From: Verrucomicrobiaceae bacterium
GTDB taxonomy: Bacteria > Verrucomicrobiota > Verrucomicrobiia > Verrucomicrobiales > Verrucomicrobiaceae
DNA length: 59,293 nucleotides
Direction of reading: 5' to 3'
Assembly (NCBI GenBank): GCA_027486585.1
Contig: JAIXOU010000065.1
Span: forward strand, 1 to 59,293
The notes under the pieces are model-generated. The model saw only the letters and a program-made list of their open reading frames with translations. It ran no database searches and was not told the origin of the DNA. Position 1 is the first letter of the stretch, and every line of letters begins with the position of its first letter. The translations under genes were made by a program, and so were the position numbers. Positions 44,832 through 57,600 of this stretch are shown here, one piece after another.

Positions 44832-45542
44832 TTAGCGGAGAGTGGTGAAGCGACGTCGGCGGAGAAGAGTCACGATGCCGACGCAGCCGATGAGCAAGGC
44901 TCCGGAAGGTTCAGGCACGGGAGCCGTGCCAACAGAGCCTAACTGGGCCTCAAAAGCATTGTCACCCAACGGAGTGGTGATGGTGCCGCCACCGGCGAGA
45001 ATGCCACCTGCCGCACCACTGAAGAAGGTGGTGTCAGCCTGACCGTAGAGAACGGAGGTCATATTTGCAAAATCGAAGGTGGGAGCAGGATCAATGGAGC
45101 CGAAGGTCGGCAGTGTCCAAGTCGATCCAGTGCCCAGGAAAGCCTGCCCGCCATTGCTACCCAGGAAGCCACCGCTGTCATAAATCCAGAGATAACCCGA
45201 CTTACCATTGGAAGCTGTGCCATTGACTAAAGCGGTGCCGCCAAAGGTCCATGGGAGTGAATCATCTAGCTTATCAGTGGCTAGCGAGTTCCAGTTAGAA
45301 CTCCAGAGACTGATGTCATTGCTGCCAGGATTAAAGCCTGTATTAAAGAAACCAAAATCGAAGGTGTAAGCACTGCCGGCACCTGTGGTTAAGGCAGTGC
45401 CAGCACTGTCAAAGTAGGTGCTTTGAGATCCACCGAAGGTGTTTGTCCCGCCCCAGTTAAAAGACTGGGCAGAGGCACTTTGGGGGATGAATCCAGCGGC
45501 GAGCAGGATCATGGAGAGGGCGGCGTTGCGGATAAGTTTCAT
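44832..45542 (-). CDS. PEP-CTERM sorted exported protein
   Basis: About 236 residues from the Met at 45542. The longer frame reaching 45680 would place 46 untypical residues ahead of an obvious signal peptide (MKLIRNAALSMILLAAGFIPQSASA). The mature protein is Gly/Ser/Asn/Phe-rich with no known catalytic motif. The C-terminus has the exosortase sorting signal: VPEPSG, a hydrophobic helix (ALLIGCVGIVTLL) and the basic end RRRR. An exosortase would cleave and anchor it in the envelope or exopolysaccharide; no exosortase gene is in this window. It follows the giant acidic protein gene on the same strand, but a strong hairpin separates them. Confidence 0.88.
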   Translation of the reverse strand: MKLIRNAALSMILLAAGFIPQSASAQSFNWGGTNTFGGSQSTYFDSAGTALTTGAGSAYTFDFGFFNTGFNPGSNDISLWSSNWNSLATDKLDDSLPWTFGGTALVNGTASNGKSGYLWIYDSGGFLGSNGGQAFLGTGSTWTLPTFGSIDPAPTFDFANMTSVLYGQADTTFFSGAAGGILAGGGTITTPLGDNAFEAQLGSVGTAPVPEPSGALLIGCVGIVTLLRRRRFTTLR

Positions 45543-45624
45543 GGCGATTTGATGTGGGTTTAGCTGTTGGTTTTTTGACTGAGGCGGAGAGGAAAGGATG
45601 ATGTTGAATGAGTATGGGTGACCT

Positions 45625-45657
45625 AAAGACGGAGGGGGATCGGACTCCTCCGTCTTT
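45625..45657 (-). terminator. Hairpin after the giant acidic repeat protein gene
   Basis: A perfect 11-base stem (AAAGACGGAGG / CCTCCGTCTTT) with an 11-base loop starts 10 bases after the stop of the giant gene. The stem ends in a short T-run on either strand. It should separate that transcript from the PEP-CTERM gene. Confidence 0.8.
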
Positions 45658-45667
45658 GCTTTTAGAA

Positions 45668-48600
45668 TCAGGGATTCCAAGGCCGTGGGATAACCAGATT
45701 CAGGACCGGTGCCGTGGTGGCGCGTTTGATGAACTGGCTGCGTCCTGCCTTGAGGAACGTGTTGTTATTCTCGTTTGAGAAGGTCGCTGTTGGGCGCCAG
45801 AACTGATTGGAGGCATTGCCATTGAGCAACCAGTAAACTCCGTAGCCAGGGCTGTTCGGCGTTGTGTCACCATTCCAGAGTTGGATCTGGTCAGAGGCAC
45901 TGGCGGAGACACTTCCAAAGAAGCCATTGGCGATGGTATGAGCTCGGCTATTCGGGCTGTCATCCAGCGGATAACCACCTGATGACAGGGAGGTGCCAGC
46001 TGGGACTCGCATACGGAACTGATTCATGCGCACCTCACCGACTTGAGTGAAGGTGTCACTGTCAGTCGTCACACGATGTTTGCCCATGACGCCGGTGCCT
46101 GGTGCGATGATGAGACCGTCATAGTTGACGACACCACCTGGGAGTGACCAGTAGTAGAAGGCCGGTGCACCTGGACGGGCATCGAGCAGGTAGTAGGTTC
46201 CCCAAGCACCGTTGGTGAAGACTTGGACCTGATCTGCAGCAGAGGCTGTGGAGCCACCGGTGAACGAGGCTTTTGGCATGATGTCAGCCAGTGTCACATG
46301 CTCACGCACCAGGAAGGTGGCACCATCCAAGCCGCTAGGCAGAGTGGACGTGGTGTTATGTGGACTGTTCAGATTCAGAGCGATGCTCTGTGCTGTGGAA
46401 GCTGCATAGTTCACGTCGATGCGGTGGCCTTCAGCGGATCCGTTGGTGATTTCCACGTAGTAGGACTTCGTGGCCGCCATGTAAGTGCGCAGATCTCGAG
46501 CATCTGTGGCTGGCACATTGAGTGTGCTGCCTGAGGCTGTGGTGATCGTGCAGGAGTACACGGGCTTCTTGATGAAGTTATGGGAGACCGTTTGATACTG
46601 ACCCATTACAGTCGGGCTCTGCCAGCCTTCGACCCAGGTGTATTGGGTGGTAGCAGGGGCAGCCAGATCCAGCTTCAGGCGTGTAAAGCCTTTGCTGCCA
46701 GCGGCACCAGCAGCTGTCCACTTCACGGTTTCCGTGCCATCCAGATTGCTGGTGATGGTCGGGACGGTGGAGACTGTGGTCCAGTCAGCCAAGTTGGTGC
46801 TCCGCTGAAGGGTGTAGGTCACATCACTGCGGCCACCCAACGGACGGCGGTAGGAGATGTCATAGCTGCCATTGCTGGCAGGCGTGACATTCAGACCCGT
46901 GTTACCGGAGACTGCTGCGCTGGTATTCCCCTGCACGACTGGCACACCTGTCGCTGGATCACTGCCGAAGGCGTATTCCATGAGGTCGGTGAGGCGGTCG
47001 AAATCAACATTGCTGCTTGGATTTGGTCCGCTACCTGGGGTCAAGGAGCGCCATGTGTCATATGGAGCTGGGACAAAGCCCGTCGGTGTGGTGTCGGTGC
47101 TGTCGTCGGTGCCATCGTTGTCATCGTCGGTGTCTGTCGAGTTCGGGATGCCGTCGCCGTCAGTATCAGGGTCCTGATCGTTCGGGATACCATCGCCATC
47201 CATGTCTGGATCAACGCCATTGAGGATGCCATCATTGTCGATGTCGTTAGATGGCGGTGGACCACCAAAGGCGTTGTCATTTTTATCAGCGGCATCTGGC
47301 CAGCCGTCACTGTCAGCATCCGTTGCAGGAGCATCCACACGGCCATCATTATTTGCATCTGGCAGCCCGCTTCCGGCGATGTCTTTGGCTCCAGCGTTGT
47401 CGCTATTGAGGTCAAGGTAGTCTGGCAAGTCGGAGCCATCGGTATTCGTCAAGGCTGGATCATTGAGATCACCACGACCCGCAGGCTGGCCATCGACGCT
47501 GCTGAGGATGCCGTCACCATCGGTATCGGTGCCGTCAGCTAGGCCGTCGCCATTAGCGTCTGCATTGGCAGGACCGTTTTCCTTGATGTCGGTGAGTCCG
47601 TCATTGTCGCTGTCGAGATCGACATAGTCTGGGCGGCCATCACTGTCGTTATCAGGCGGTGTGAGGGTGCCAGTCGTGTCGTTCTTGCCGTCGCCGTTTG
47701 CATCGGTGCCACCAGCTTCACGGACATCGTTGATGCCATCGTTGTCGCTGTCGAGGTCCAGACGATCTGGGATGCCGTCGCCATCGGTATCACCGCCATT
47801 GAGAGCATTGATAGCTTCAGTGGTGTCTGGGATGCCGTCGCCGTCATCATCTAGATCGACGTTGTCAGGGATGCCGTCAGAATCGGTGTCATTGCTGCTA
47901 GGTCCGGTCGGTGTGGCGTCGGTGACATCCAACGTGCCGTCATTGTCGTCATCGGTGTCGGTGGTGTTTGGGATACCGTCGCCGTCTGTGTCGGTGTCCA
48001 CATCGTTGAGGATGCCGTCGCCATCAAGGTCATTGTCGATGGTGTTCGGGATGCCATCACCGTCAAAGTCGGTGCTGGGGCCTGGGCCGGTCGGTGTGGC
48101 GTCTGGAGCGGTGTCGAGCGTGCCGTCTTGGTCGTCATCGGTGTCAGTGGTATTTGGGATACCGTCGCCATCGGTGTCGGTGTCGAAGACATTCAAGATG
48201 CCATCGCCATCAATGTCAGGATCTGTGGTGTTCGGGATGCCGTCACCATCGAAGTCGGTTGGTGTGCCGGTGCCGGTCGGTGTGTTGTCGCTGGTGTCAG
48301 CGGTGCCGTCTTGATCGTCATCCGTGTCCGTGGTGTTCGGGATGCCGTCGCCGTCCGTGTCAGGGTCGAGCACGTTGATGATGCCGTCGCCGTCGATGTC
48401 TAGATCGGTGGTGTTCGGGATGCCATCGCCGTCGAGGTCGGTGTTAGAGCCAGGTCCGGTCGGTGTGGTGTCCGTGGTGTCAGGTGTGCCGTCGTTGTCA
48501 TCATCTGGATCAAGGGTATTTGGGACGCCGTCGCCGTCGGTGTCAGGGTCGAGCACGTTGACGATGCCGTCACCGTCCATGTCTGGGTCGAGTGCATTTG

Positions 48601-51600
48601 GGATGCCGTCGCCGTCCAGATCGGCCAGTGTGCCTGGACCTGTCGGTGAGGTGTCGCTGGTGTCAGCGGTGCCGTCTTGATCGTCGTCCACATCGATGGT
48701 GTTCGGTATGCCGTCGCCATCGGTGTCTGGATCGAGAACGTTGACAATGCCGTCACCGTCCATGTCTGGATCGAGTGCATTCGGGATGCCATCGCCGTCG
48801 AGGTCAGTCACAGAGCCTGGGCCTGTTGGAGTGGTGTCTGGAGCAGCGTCAGGCGTGCCGTCTTGATCGTCATCGGTGTCGGTGGCATTTGGAATACCGT
48901 CGTTGTCGGTGTCAGGGTCAAGGGTGTTGACGATGCCGTCACCGTCGAGGTCTGGATCTTGAGCGTTCGGGATGCCGTCGCCATCAATGTCAGGCAGGGT
49001 GCCGATGCCACCAGGTGTGGTGTCGGTCAGGTCAGCTGTGCCGTCGCTGTCGCTGTCTGTGTCGGAGATGTTCGGTGTGCCGTCGCCATCGATGTCAGTA
49101 TCGAAGACGTTGTTGATGCCGTCGCCGTCGATGTCTGGATCGCTGGTGTTCGGGATGCCGTCACCGTCGGTGTCGGTAGCGCTGCCTGGGCCGCTTGGAG
49201 TGGTGTCCGTGCCGTCAGGGGTGCCGTCGTTGTCATCATCTGGGTCGGTTGCGTTCGGGATACCGTCGCCATCAATGTCAGGATCAACGCTGTTGTTCAC
49301 GCCGTCGCCGTCAAGGTCAGGGTCGTTGGTGTTCGGGATGCCATCGCCATCGAAGTCTGTGCTGGTGCCTGGGCCGGTAGGCGTGGTGTCGGTGACATCT
49401 GGGGTGCCATCATTGTCATCGTCGGTGTCGGTGGTGTTCGGGATGCCGTCGCCATCGGTGTCGGTGTCAAAGATGTTGATGATGCCGTCGCCATCCATGT
49501 CTGGATCGCTGCTGTTCGGGATGCCGTCACCGTCAAGGTCAGCCACGGTGCCGAAGCCCTGTGGTGTGCTGTCGGTGCTGTCAGCGGTGCCATCGTTGTC
49601 GTCATCCGTGTCGGTGGCATTTGGGATGCCGTCGCCATCGACATCGCTGTCGAGCGAGTTGACGATGCCGTCACCATCCTGATCAGGATCGGTGGCGTTC
49701 GGGATGCCATCACCATCATTGTCAGCGAGCGTGCCGAGGCCGGTCGGGCTGGCATCTGGGGCGCTGTCGAGCGTGCCATCGTTGTCATCATCCGTGTCGG
49801 TGCTGTTGGCTGTGCCGTCGCCGTCTGTGTTGGTGTCGAAGACGTTGATCAGGCCGTCGCCGTCCATGTCCACATCTTGAGCATTCGGGATGCCGTCGCC
49901 ATCGATGTCATTGGTGGAACCTGGGCCGGTCGGTGTGGTGTCGATGCCGTCGGCAGTGCCGTCGTTGTCGTCATCCGTGTCGGTGGCGTTCGGGATTCCA
50001 TCGCCGTCCACATCTGGATCGCTGACGTTATTCACGCCGTCGCCATCCATGTCAGGGTCGGTGGTGTTCGGAATGCCGTCGCCATCGAAGTCGGTGGCAG
50101 TGCCTTTGCCAGTCGGTGTGGTGTCAGGAGCAGCGTCGAGCGTGCCGTCGTTGTCGTCATCCGTGTCGGTGGTGTTCGGTGTGCCGTCGCCATCGGTGTC
50201 GGTGTCATGGACGTTGATGATGCCGTCACCATCCATGTCCACATCGTCGTCATTGAGGATGCCATCGTTGTCGAAGTCGGTATTGCTACCAGGGCCGGTC
50301 GGTGTGGTGTCTGGAGCGGCGTCGAGCGTACCGTCGTTGTCATCATCCGTGTCGGTGGCATTCGGGATGCCATCGCCGTCCACGTCGTTGTCGCTCACGT
50401 TGAGGATACCGTCGCCGTCCATGTCGATGTCGGTGGTGTTCGGGATGCCGTCGCCATCGAAGTCGGTGAGAGTGCCTTTGCCTTGTGGTGTGGTATCCGT
50501 GCCGTCAGGGGTGCCGTCGTTGTCATCGTCAGCATCGGTGGCGTTCGGTGTGCCGTCGCCATCGGTGTCGGTGTCGTGGACATTCAGGATGCCGTCGCCA
50601 TCCATGTCGGCGTCATCCACGTTCGGGATACCGTCGCCATCGAGGTCAGCCAAGCTGCCTGGGCCATGCGGTGTTGGGTCGGTCACGTCCGGCGTGCCGT
50701 CGTTGTCATCGTCGGTGTCGGTGCTGTTCGGGATACCATCACCATCCACATCTGGGTCGAGGGCATTGACCGTGCCGTCACCATCCATGTTTGGATCAGT
50801 GATGTTCGCGGTGCCGTCACCATCAATGTCAGTCAGCGTGCCAAGTCCGGTCGGAGTGGTGTCGGTGACATCAAGAGTGCCATCATTGTCATCATCCGTG
50901 TCGGTGGTGTTCGGGATGCCGTCGCCATCGGTGTCAGTGTCGAAGACGTTGGCAATGCCGTCGCCATCGAGATCAGGATCGAGATTGTTCGGGATGCCAT
51001 CATTGTCGAAGTCGGTGCTGCTGCCAGGTCCCACAGGGGTGCTGTCGGTGCCGTCGGCAGTGCCATCGCTGTCGTCATCGGTGCTGGTGGTGTTGGCCAC
51101 GCCGTTGCCGTCTGCATCGGTGTCATGGATGTTCAAGGTGCCGTCATTGTCGAGATCGATGTCCGTGGTGTTCGGGATGCCGTCACCGTCAAAGTCGGTG
51201 CTGGTGCCCACGCCGGTCGGTGTAGTGTCGGTGACGTCAGCTGTGCCGTCGTTGTCATCGTCCGTGTCGGTGGCGTTCGGGATGCCGTCGCCGTCCGTGT
51301 CGGTGTCGAAGATGTTGAGGATGCCGTCGCCATCAATGTCGCGGTCAGCGGTGTTGACGGTGCCGTCACCATCAATGTCCACCGTGATGGCACCACCAAA
51401 GGCGCTGTCATTCACGTCCACAGGATCAGCCAGACCGTCACCATCAGCATCAGCGCTTTGAGGAGCTTCGATGCGTCCGTCGCCATCTGGATCAAGCGCA
51501 GCCGCGTCTCGTCCGGCTTCCACGAGGTCCGTGAGGCCGTCGCTATCGCTGTCGCCATCGAGGTAGTTCGGTGTGCCATCGCCATCCGTGCTGGTCGGAG

Positions 51601-54600
51601 CTGGATCGCTCGTGTCGCCATAGGCCAGCGGTGAGCCGTCCGCAGCGGACATGACGCCGTCGTTGTCAATGTCAGTGACGCCAGTGTCAGCGGTGCTGAG
51701 CATACCGTCGCCATTGGTGTCAGCCGCAGCCACACCAGCAGGACCATTCTCAGCGAGGTCGCTGATGCTGTCGTTATCGCTGTCCAGGTCGCGGAAGTCA
51801 GGGGTGCCGTCGCCATCCGTGTCACGGAGAGGAGCAGTGGCTGCGGTGTCCACGATGCCATCGGTGTTGCCATCGGTGCCATCAGCCTTGCCGTCGCCAT
51901 TGGCATCGGTCAGGCCGACTTCGCGGACATCATTGATGCCGTCGTTGTCGCTGTCGAGATCCTTGCTGTTCGTGATGCCGTCACCATCGGTGTCGCCAGC
52001 GCCTTCGAGTACATCTGGGATGCCGTCGCCGTCGTCGTCTAGATCGAGGGAATCCGTGACTCCGTCGAAGTCCGTGTCGATGATGACACCAGTGCCGAAG
52101 CCGACCTTACCATCGCGACCATCGGGGATACCGTCCATGTCGGCATCGGTGTTGTTGTCCACCTTGCCGTCACCGTTGGTATCGAGAGCGCCGAGTCCAG
52201 CTTCAACGAGATCTGTCAAGCCGTCGCCATCGCTATCGAGGTCACGGTAGTTCGGGAAGCCATCGAAGTCCGTGTTCGTCACCACAGGGGCAGCTGGATT
52301 CAACTGCTCACCATAGCCGACTCTGTTATCGACGCTGTTCATGATACCGTCGCCATCGCTGTCAGGTCCATCGACCACACCATCGTTGTTAGCATCGGTG
52401 CCGAGCTGGCCGTTTTCGACGGCGTCCATGAGGGCGTCATTGTCACTGTCTAGATCGCGGAAGTCTTCCTGACCATCGAAGTCGGTGTCCACTGGGAACA
52501 GAGCGCTGTCGATCACACCATCGTTATTCAGGTCAAAGCCATCTGCCTTACCATCGCGATTGTTGTCCACTCCGAGCGCTTCATTGACGTCGTTGTAGCC
52601 GTCGTTGTCGCTGTCGAGGTCCTTGAAGTCAGCGATGCCATCGCCATCAGTGTCCACTGGGTTAGCAGGGTCAGCACCAGCCTCGATCGAGTCTGGGATG
52701 CCGTCACCGTCGGTGTCCTTATCTGCATTGTTAGCAATGCCGTCACCATCCAGGTCGCCGAGACCTTCTTGGTCCGTTGGGATGCCGTCACCATCTGGGT
52801 CAGCAGATGGGATCATCTCGAAGCCGTAGATGGCTGGGTTCACGTCAGCGGCATCTGGGATACCGTCGTTGTCTGCGTCATCAATGCCGTCCACACGACC
52901 ATCGTTGTTGGCGTCAAGCGCACCGCGACCAGCTCCGACGATGTCGAAGGTGCCATCGTTGTTCTTGTCCAGTTCACGGTAGTCGGCAATGCCATCAGTG
53001 TCGCTATCAGGCGCCGCTGGGCTATTGAGATCACCCCAGGTGGCTTTGCCATCCACGCTGGACTTGATGCCGTCGCCATCCGCGTCGGTGCCATCAGCTA
53101 CGCCGTCGTTGTTGGTGTCAGTCGCACCGCTGCCGCCTTCGATGAGGTCGCTCACGCTGTCATTGTCGCTGTCCAGATCGGTGTAGTCAGGTAGGGCGTC
53201 GTTGTCGCTGTTGCGAGGTGTCAAGCCGACGCCCACGATGCCATTGGCACCCACAGTGCCGTCCATCGCGCCATCGCCATTGGCGTCCACACCACCAGCT
53301 GCGATGGCATCACTAATGCCGTCGTTGTCGCTGTCGAGATCGCGGTAGTTGAGGACGCCATCGTTGTCATAGTCAGCAGTAGCGCCTTCCACATTGTCGC
53401 GGATGCCGTCACCATCGGAGTCAACGTCCTGGCTGTTGATCACGCCATCGCCGTCGAGATCGCCAGTGCCTTCCACCGTGTCGAGGATGCCGTCGCCGTC
53501 ATCGTCGGTGTCGGTGGCGTCAGGTGTGCCGTCGTTGTCGCTATCGACAACGCCCAGACCGCCAGGTCCGACGATGGTGTCCACGGCATCGTTGATACCG
53601 TCGCTGTCTGCATCGGTCGTGCCATCCACCTTGCCGTCGTTGTCCGTGTCTTTGCCGGCCAGGCCGTTCTCCACGATGTCATTGATGCCGTCGCCATCGC
53701 TGTCGAGGTCGAGGTAATCTGGCAAGCCTGTGCCGTCTGTGTTTGGCAGGACAGATGAACCAGCATCACCATAGATGGTGCTACCGTCCACGCTGGACTG
53801 GATGCCGTCACCATCGGTGTCGGTGCCGTCAGCTCTACCGTCATTGTTGGTGTCAGCAGCGCCGTTGCCGGACTCGACGAGGTCAGAGACACCGTCGTTG
53901 TCGCTGTCGAGGTCACGCCAGTTTGGCACGCCATCACCGTCCGTATCAGGAGCGGGCAGCGGTGTTCCATTGGTCACGGAACCACCCACGTTGTCCAGGG
54001 CATCTGCCCAGCCGTCTTGGTCCACATCGGTGACGATGTCCACACGACCGTCGCCATTAGCGTCCACGCCATCGGCTTCGATCACATCATTGATGCCGTC
54101 GTTGTCGCTATCGAGGTCATGCGCATCGGCCACGCCGTCGCCGTCGGTGTCAGTGGTGCCTTCCACCATGTCGCTGATGCCGTCGCCATCGCAGTCGATG
54201 TCGATCATGTCAGACAGGCCATCACCATCGGTGTCTGGGCAAGGTCCGCCTGGTGGGCATTCGATGCTGTCAGGCACGCCGTCGTTGTCATCATCCGTGT
54301 CGGTGATGTTTGGAGTGCCGTCGCCATCGCTATCTTTCAAGCCGAGGCCACCGCTGTTGGTGGTGCTGTTGCGCCTATCGACGGCGTTGGCAATACCGTC
54401 GCCATCGGTGTCGCTAGCATTGTCAAGGTCACCATCATTGTCAGCGTCGAGACCGCCATTGCCGTTCATGTCGATGTCAGGCACCAGGTCACCATCGCTG
54501 TCAGTGTCGCGGTAATCTGGCAGTGCGTCTGCATTGGCCGTGCCGCTGTCGCTATTCGGCAGCGCAGGGCTGCTGGCGTCGCCGAAGCCGGTGAAGCCAT

Positions 54601-57600
54601 CCACACCATCGAGGATACCGTCATTGTCGGCATCTGTGGTGCCGTCGATCTTGCCGTCTTTGTCAGCATCCAAGCCATTGCTGCCACCTTCCACGAGGTC
54701 GCTGATGGAGTCATTGTCGCTGTCGAGGTCACGATAGTCAGGGGCTGCGTCGCCGTCGCTATTGATCACCACCAGCGGCGTTCCGCTAGTGACAGAGCCA
54801 CGAGCATTGTCGATCGTGTCAGCCACGCCGTCGAGATCCAGGTCGTCACCATCTTGCTTACCGTCGCCATTGGCGTCGGTGCCACCGACTTCGAGCACGT
54901 CATTGATGCCGTCGTTGTCGCTGTCGAGATCCTTATAGTCAGGCTTGCCGTCGCCATCGCTGTCGCGAGCGGTGGCTGTTGGGCCTCTTTCAGTGAGGTC
55001 TGAGATGCCGTCGCCATCGCTGTCTGGATCTTGAGAATCCGTCACGCCGTCGCCATCGGTGTCGCCGAGACCTTCGATCACGTCGGTGAGGCCATCGCCG
55101 TCATCATCGGTGTCGGTGATATCCGGTGTGCCGTCGCCGTCGCTGTCTTTCAAGCCGAGGCCACCATTGCCATTCACAGTGTCTGCGATGTCGGCAATGC
55201 CGTCACCATCAGCGTCCACGAAGGCATCCACCACGCCGTCGTTGTTGGCATCGAGACCACCGAAGCCAGCACGGTCGATATCGAGCGCGCTGCCATTGGT
55301 TGCATCTGCATAGTCTGCGCCACCGGAGCTGTCGCTATTTGGAATCGCAGGGCTGGCGCTATCGCCGAAGGCTGCTGGTGTGCCGTCTGCGCTGTCGCTG
55401 AGGCCGTCGCCATCGGTGTCAGGACCATCGACCTTGCCGTCCTTGTTGGTGTCAGCGCCATTGCTGCCGCCTTCCACGAGGTCAGAGATCAGGTCGTTGT
55501 CGCTATCGAGATCCAGGTAGTTTGGCAGGCTATCACCATCCGTGTTTGGAATGGTATAGGTCACATAGGACGCATGGGCAGGATCTTTGGTATCGACCAA
55601 GCCGTTGTTGTCGGCGTCAGCGCCATCTTGTTTGCCGTCGCCGTTGGCGTCGGTGCCGCCGACTTCGGTGACATCATTGAGGCCATCGTTGTCGCTGTCG
55701 AGGTCGCGGAAGTTCGGCACGCCGTCTCCATCGGTGTCTTGAACGGTGGCAGTGCTGCCTTTTTCAACGCTGTCTGGCAAGCCGTCGTTGTCGCTGTCGA
55801 GATCGCGGAAGTCCACGATGCCGTCGCCGTCGCTGTCCCTGGTGAGCGGACCTTCTTGGTTGGTGCTGATACCGTCGCCGTCATCATCCGTGTCCATGTA
55901 GTCAGGGATACTGTCGCCATCGGTGTCGCGGCTGATCGGGCCTTCTTCAGCATCGCTGAGACCGTCACCATCGCTATCACCTGCGCCAGCCACGCTGGTG
56001 TCAGCGCCGGTGCCAGTGGCTTTGTCGAGGTAGTCTACCACGCCGTCGTTATCGGTGTCCACTGGATTCAATGCACCGCCTGCGCCGAGTTCTTGGCCAG
56101 TGGCTGTGCCGTCACCGTCGTCATTGCTGTCGAGGTTGTTCTTGATGCCATCGCCATCGGTATCGACGTTGTTGTTCTCCAGGAAGTTCGGCACGCTGTC
56201 GCCATCCGAGTCTGTGATGCTGTAGTTTGGAGCAGCGGTGCCGCTGTCATTGGCTTCCACCGAGTTGGCCAGACCATTGCTGCCGTAGCCGGTGAAGCCC
56301 GTGTCTCCTGTGCCGACTTTGCCGTCGCCATTGGTGTCCTTAGCGCTGCCGGACTCCACGCTGTCAAAGATGCCGTCACCATCGCTGTCGAGGTCTTTGA
56401 AGTTCGGCAAGCCGTCGCCATCAGCGTCAGCGCTGCCTTCCAGCGTGTCTGGGATGCCATCATTATCGTCGTCGAGGTCGAGCGAGTCGCTCACGCCATC
56501 GCTGTCTGCATCTGGAGCTGGGATACCGCCGAAGAGTGCATCATTGGTGTCGAGGCTATTAGGGATACCGTCACCATCGGTGTCAGTGGTGTCGTCCACT
56601 TTGCCATCGCCGTTGGCATCGAGCGCTGCGTTTGGCGTGCCCGCGATGTCCTTGATGCCGTCGTTGTTGGAATCGAGTTCCAGGTAGTTCGGTGTGTTGT
56701 CGCCATCGGAGTCAGGGATGGTCAATGTCACAGCGGTGTTGCCGAAGAGCGCATCGTTGCGGTCCACGCTGTCTGAGATACCGTCACTATCTGCGTCAGG
56801 GCCATCGACCACGCCATCAGCGTTAGCGTCGATGCCGCCGCTGCCACCTTCGAGGAGATCGCTAAGGGAGTCATTGTCGCTGTCGAGGTCGATGCGGTTC
56901 TTCACGCCGTCGCCATCGGTGTCAGCGTCAGCCAGCGGTGTGCCAGCAAAGCCGCCGCTCACCACAGGGTCCACGCTATCCGCCAGGCCGTCGCCATCAG
57001 CGTCGGTGCCGAGAGTTTTGCCTGTGCCGTTATCATTACCACCGGCTTCTAGGAGGTCGCTGAGACCGTCGTTGTCGCTGTCGAGGTCTTTGTAGTTGGC
57101 CACGCCGTCACCGTCGGTGTCCGTGCTACCTTCGTCCTGGTCCGTGAGACCGTCACCATCAGCATCAAGGTCAATGTTGTTAGCTATGCCGTCACCATCA
57201 AGGTCGCCGGTGCCTTCGACTACATCAGTGATGCCGTCATTGTCATCGTCGGTGTCGGTGGTGTCTGGTGTGCCGTCGTTGTCGGTATCGAGCAGGCCGG
57301 TGCCGCCGAAGTTCACGTCATCGCTGTCGATGCTGTCGAGCAAGCCGTCGCCGTCAGCGTCTGCATTGCCATCGACCTTGCCGTCGCTGTTAGTATCCTT
57401 ACTGCCGAGACCGGCTTCCACGATGTCCCTGGTGCCGTCGCCATCGCTGTCGAGGTCACGGAAGTCTGGTGTGCCATCCGCATCGCTGCTGCTTGGGACT
57501 GGATCAGTGGTCTCGCCAAAGCCAGCGTCATTGTTGTCCACGCTGTCCATGATGCCATCACCATCTGCGTCGGGTCCATCGACCACGCCTTTCGGAGCTG

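Noticed and set aside
47880..51390. CRISPR-like array (regular 183-bp period)
   Set aside because: The repeats are translated in one continuous frame with conserved acidic motifs. Units are contiguous without unique spacers, and no cas genes are present.
48677..51634. A 985-residue open frame on the plus strand opposite the acidic repeat array, with several other long plus-strand frames from 46.5 to 58.6 kb
   Set aside because: They mirror the minus-strand repeat. Repeated GAT/GAC-GGC codons give GCC-ATC/GTC on the other strand and rarely create stops. The translations are low-complexity Val/Ala/Arg or Ser/Pro/Met strings with the same period, no independent start context and no recognisable domain.
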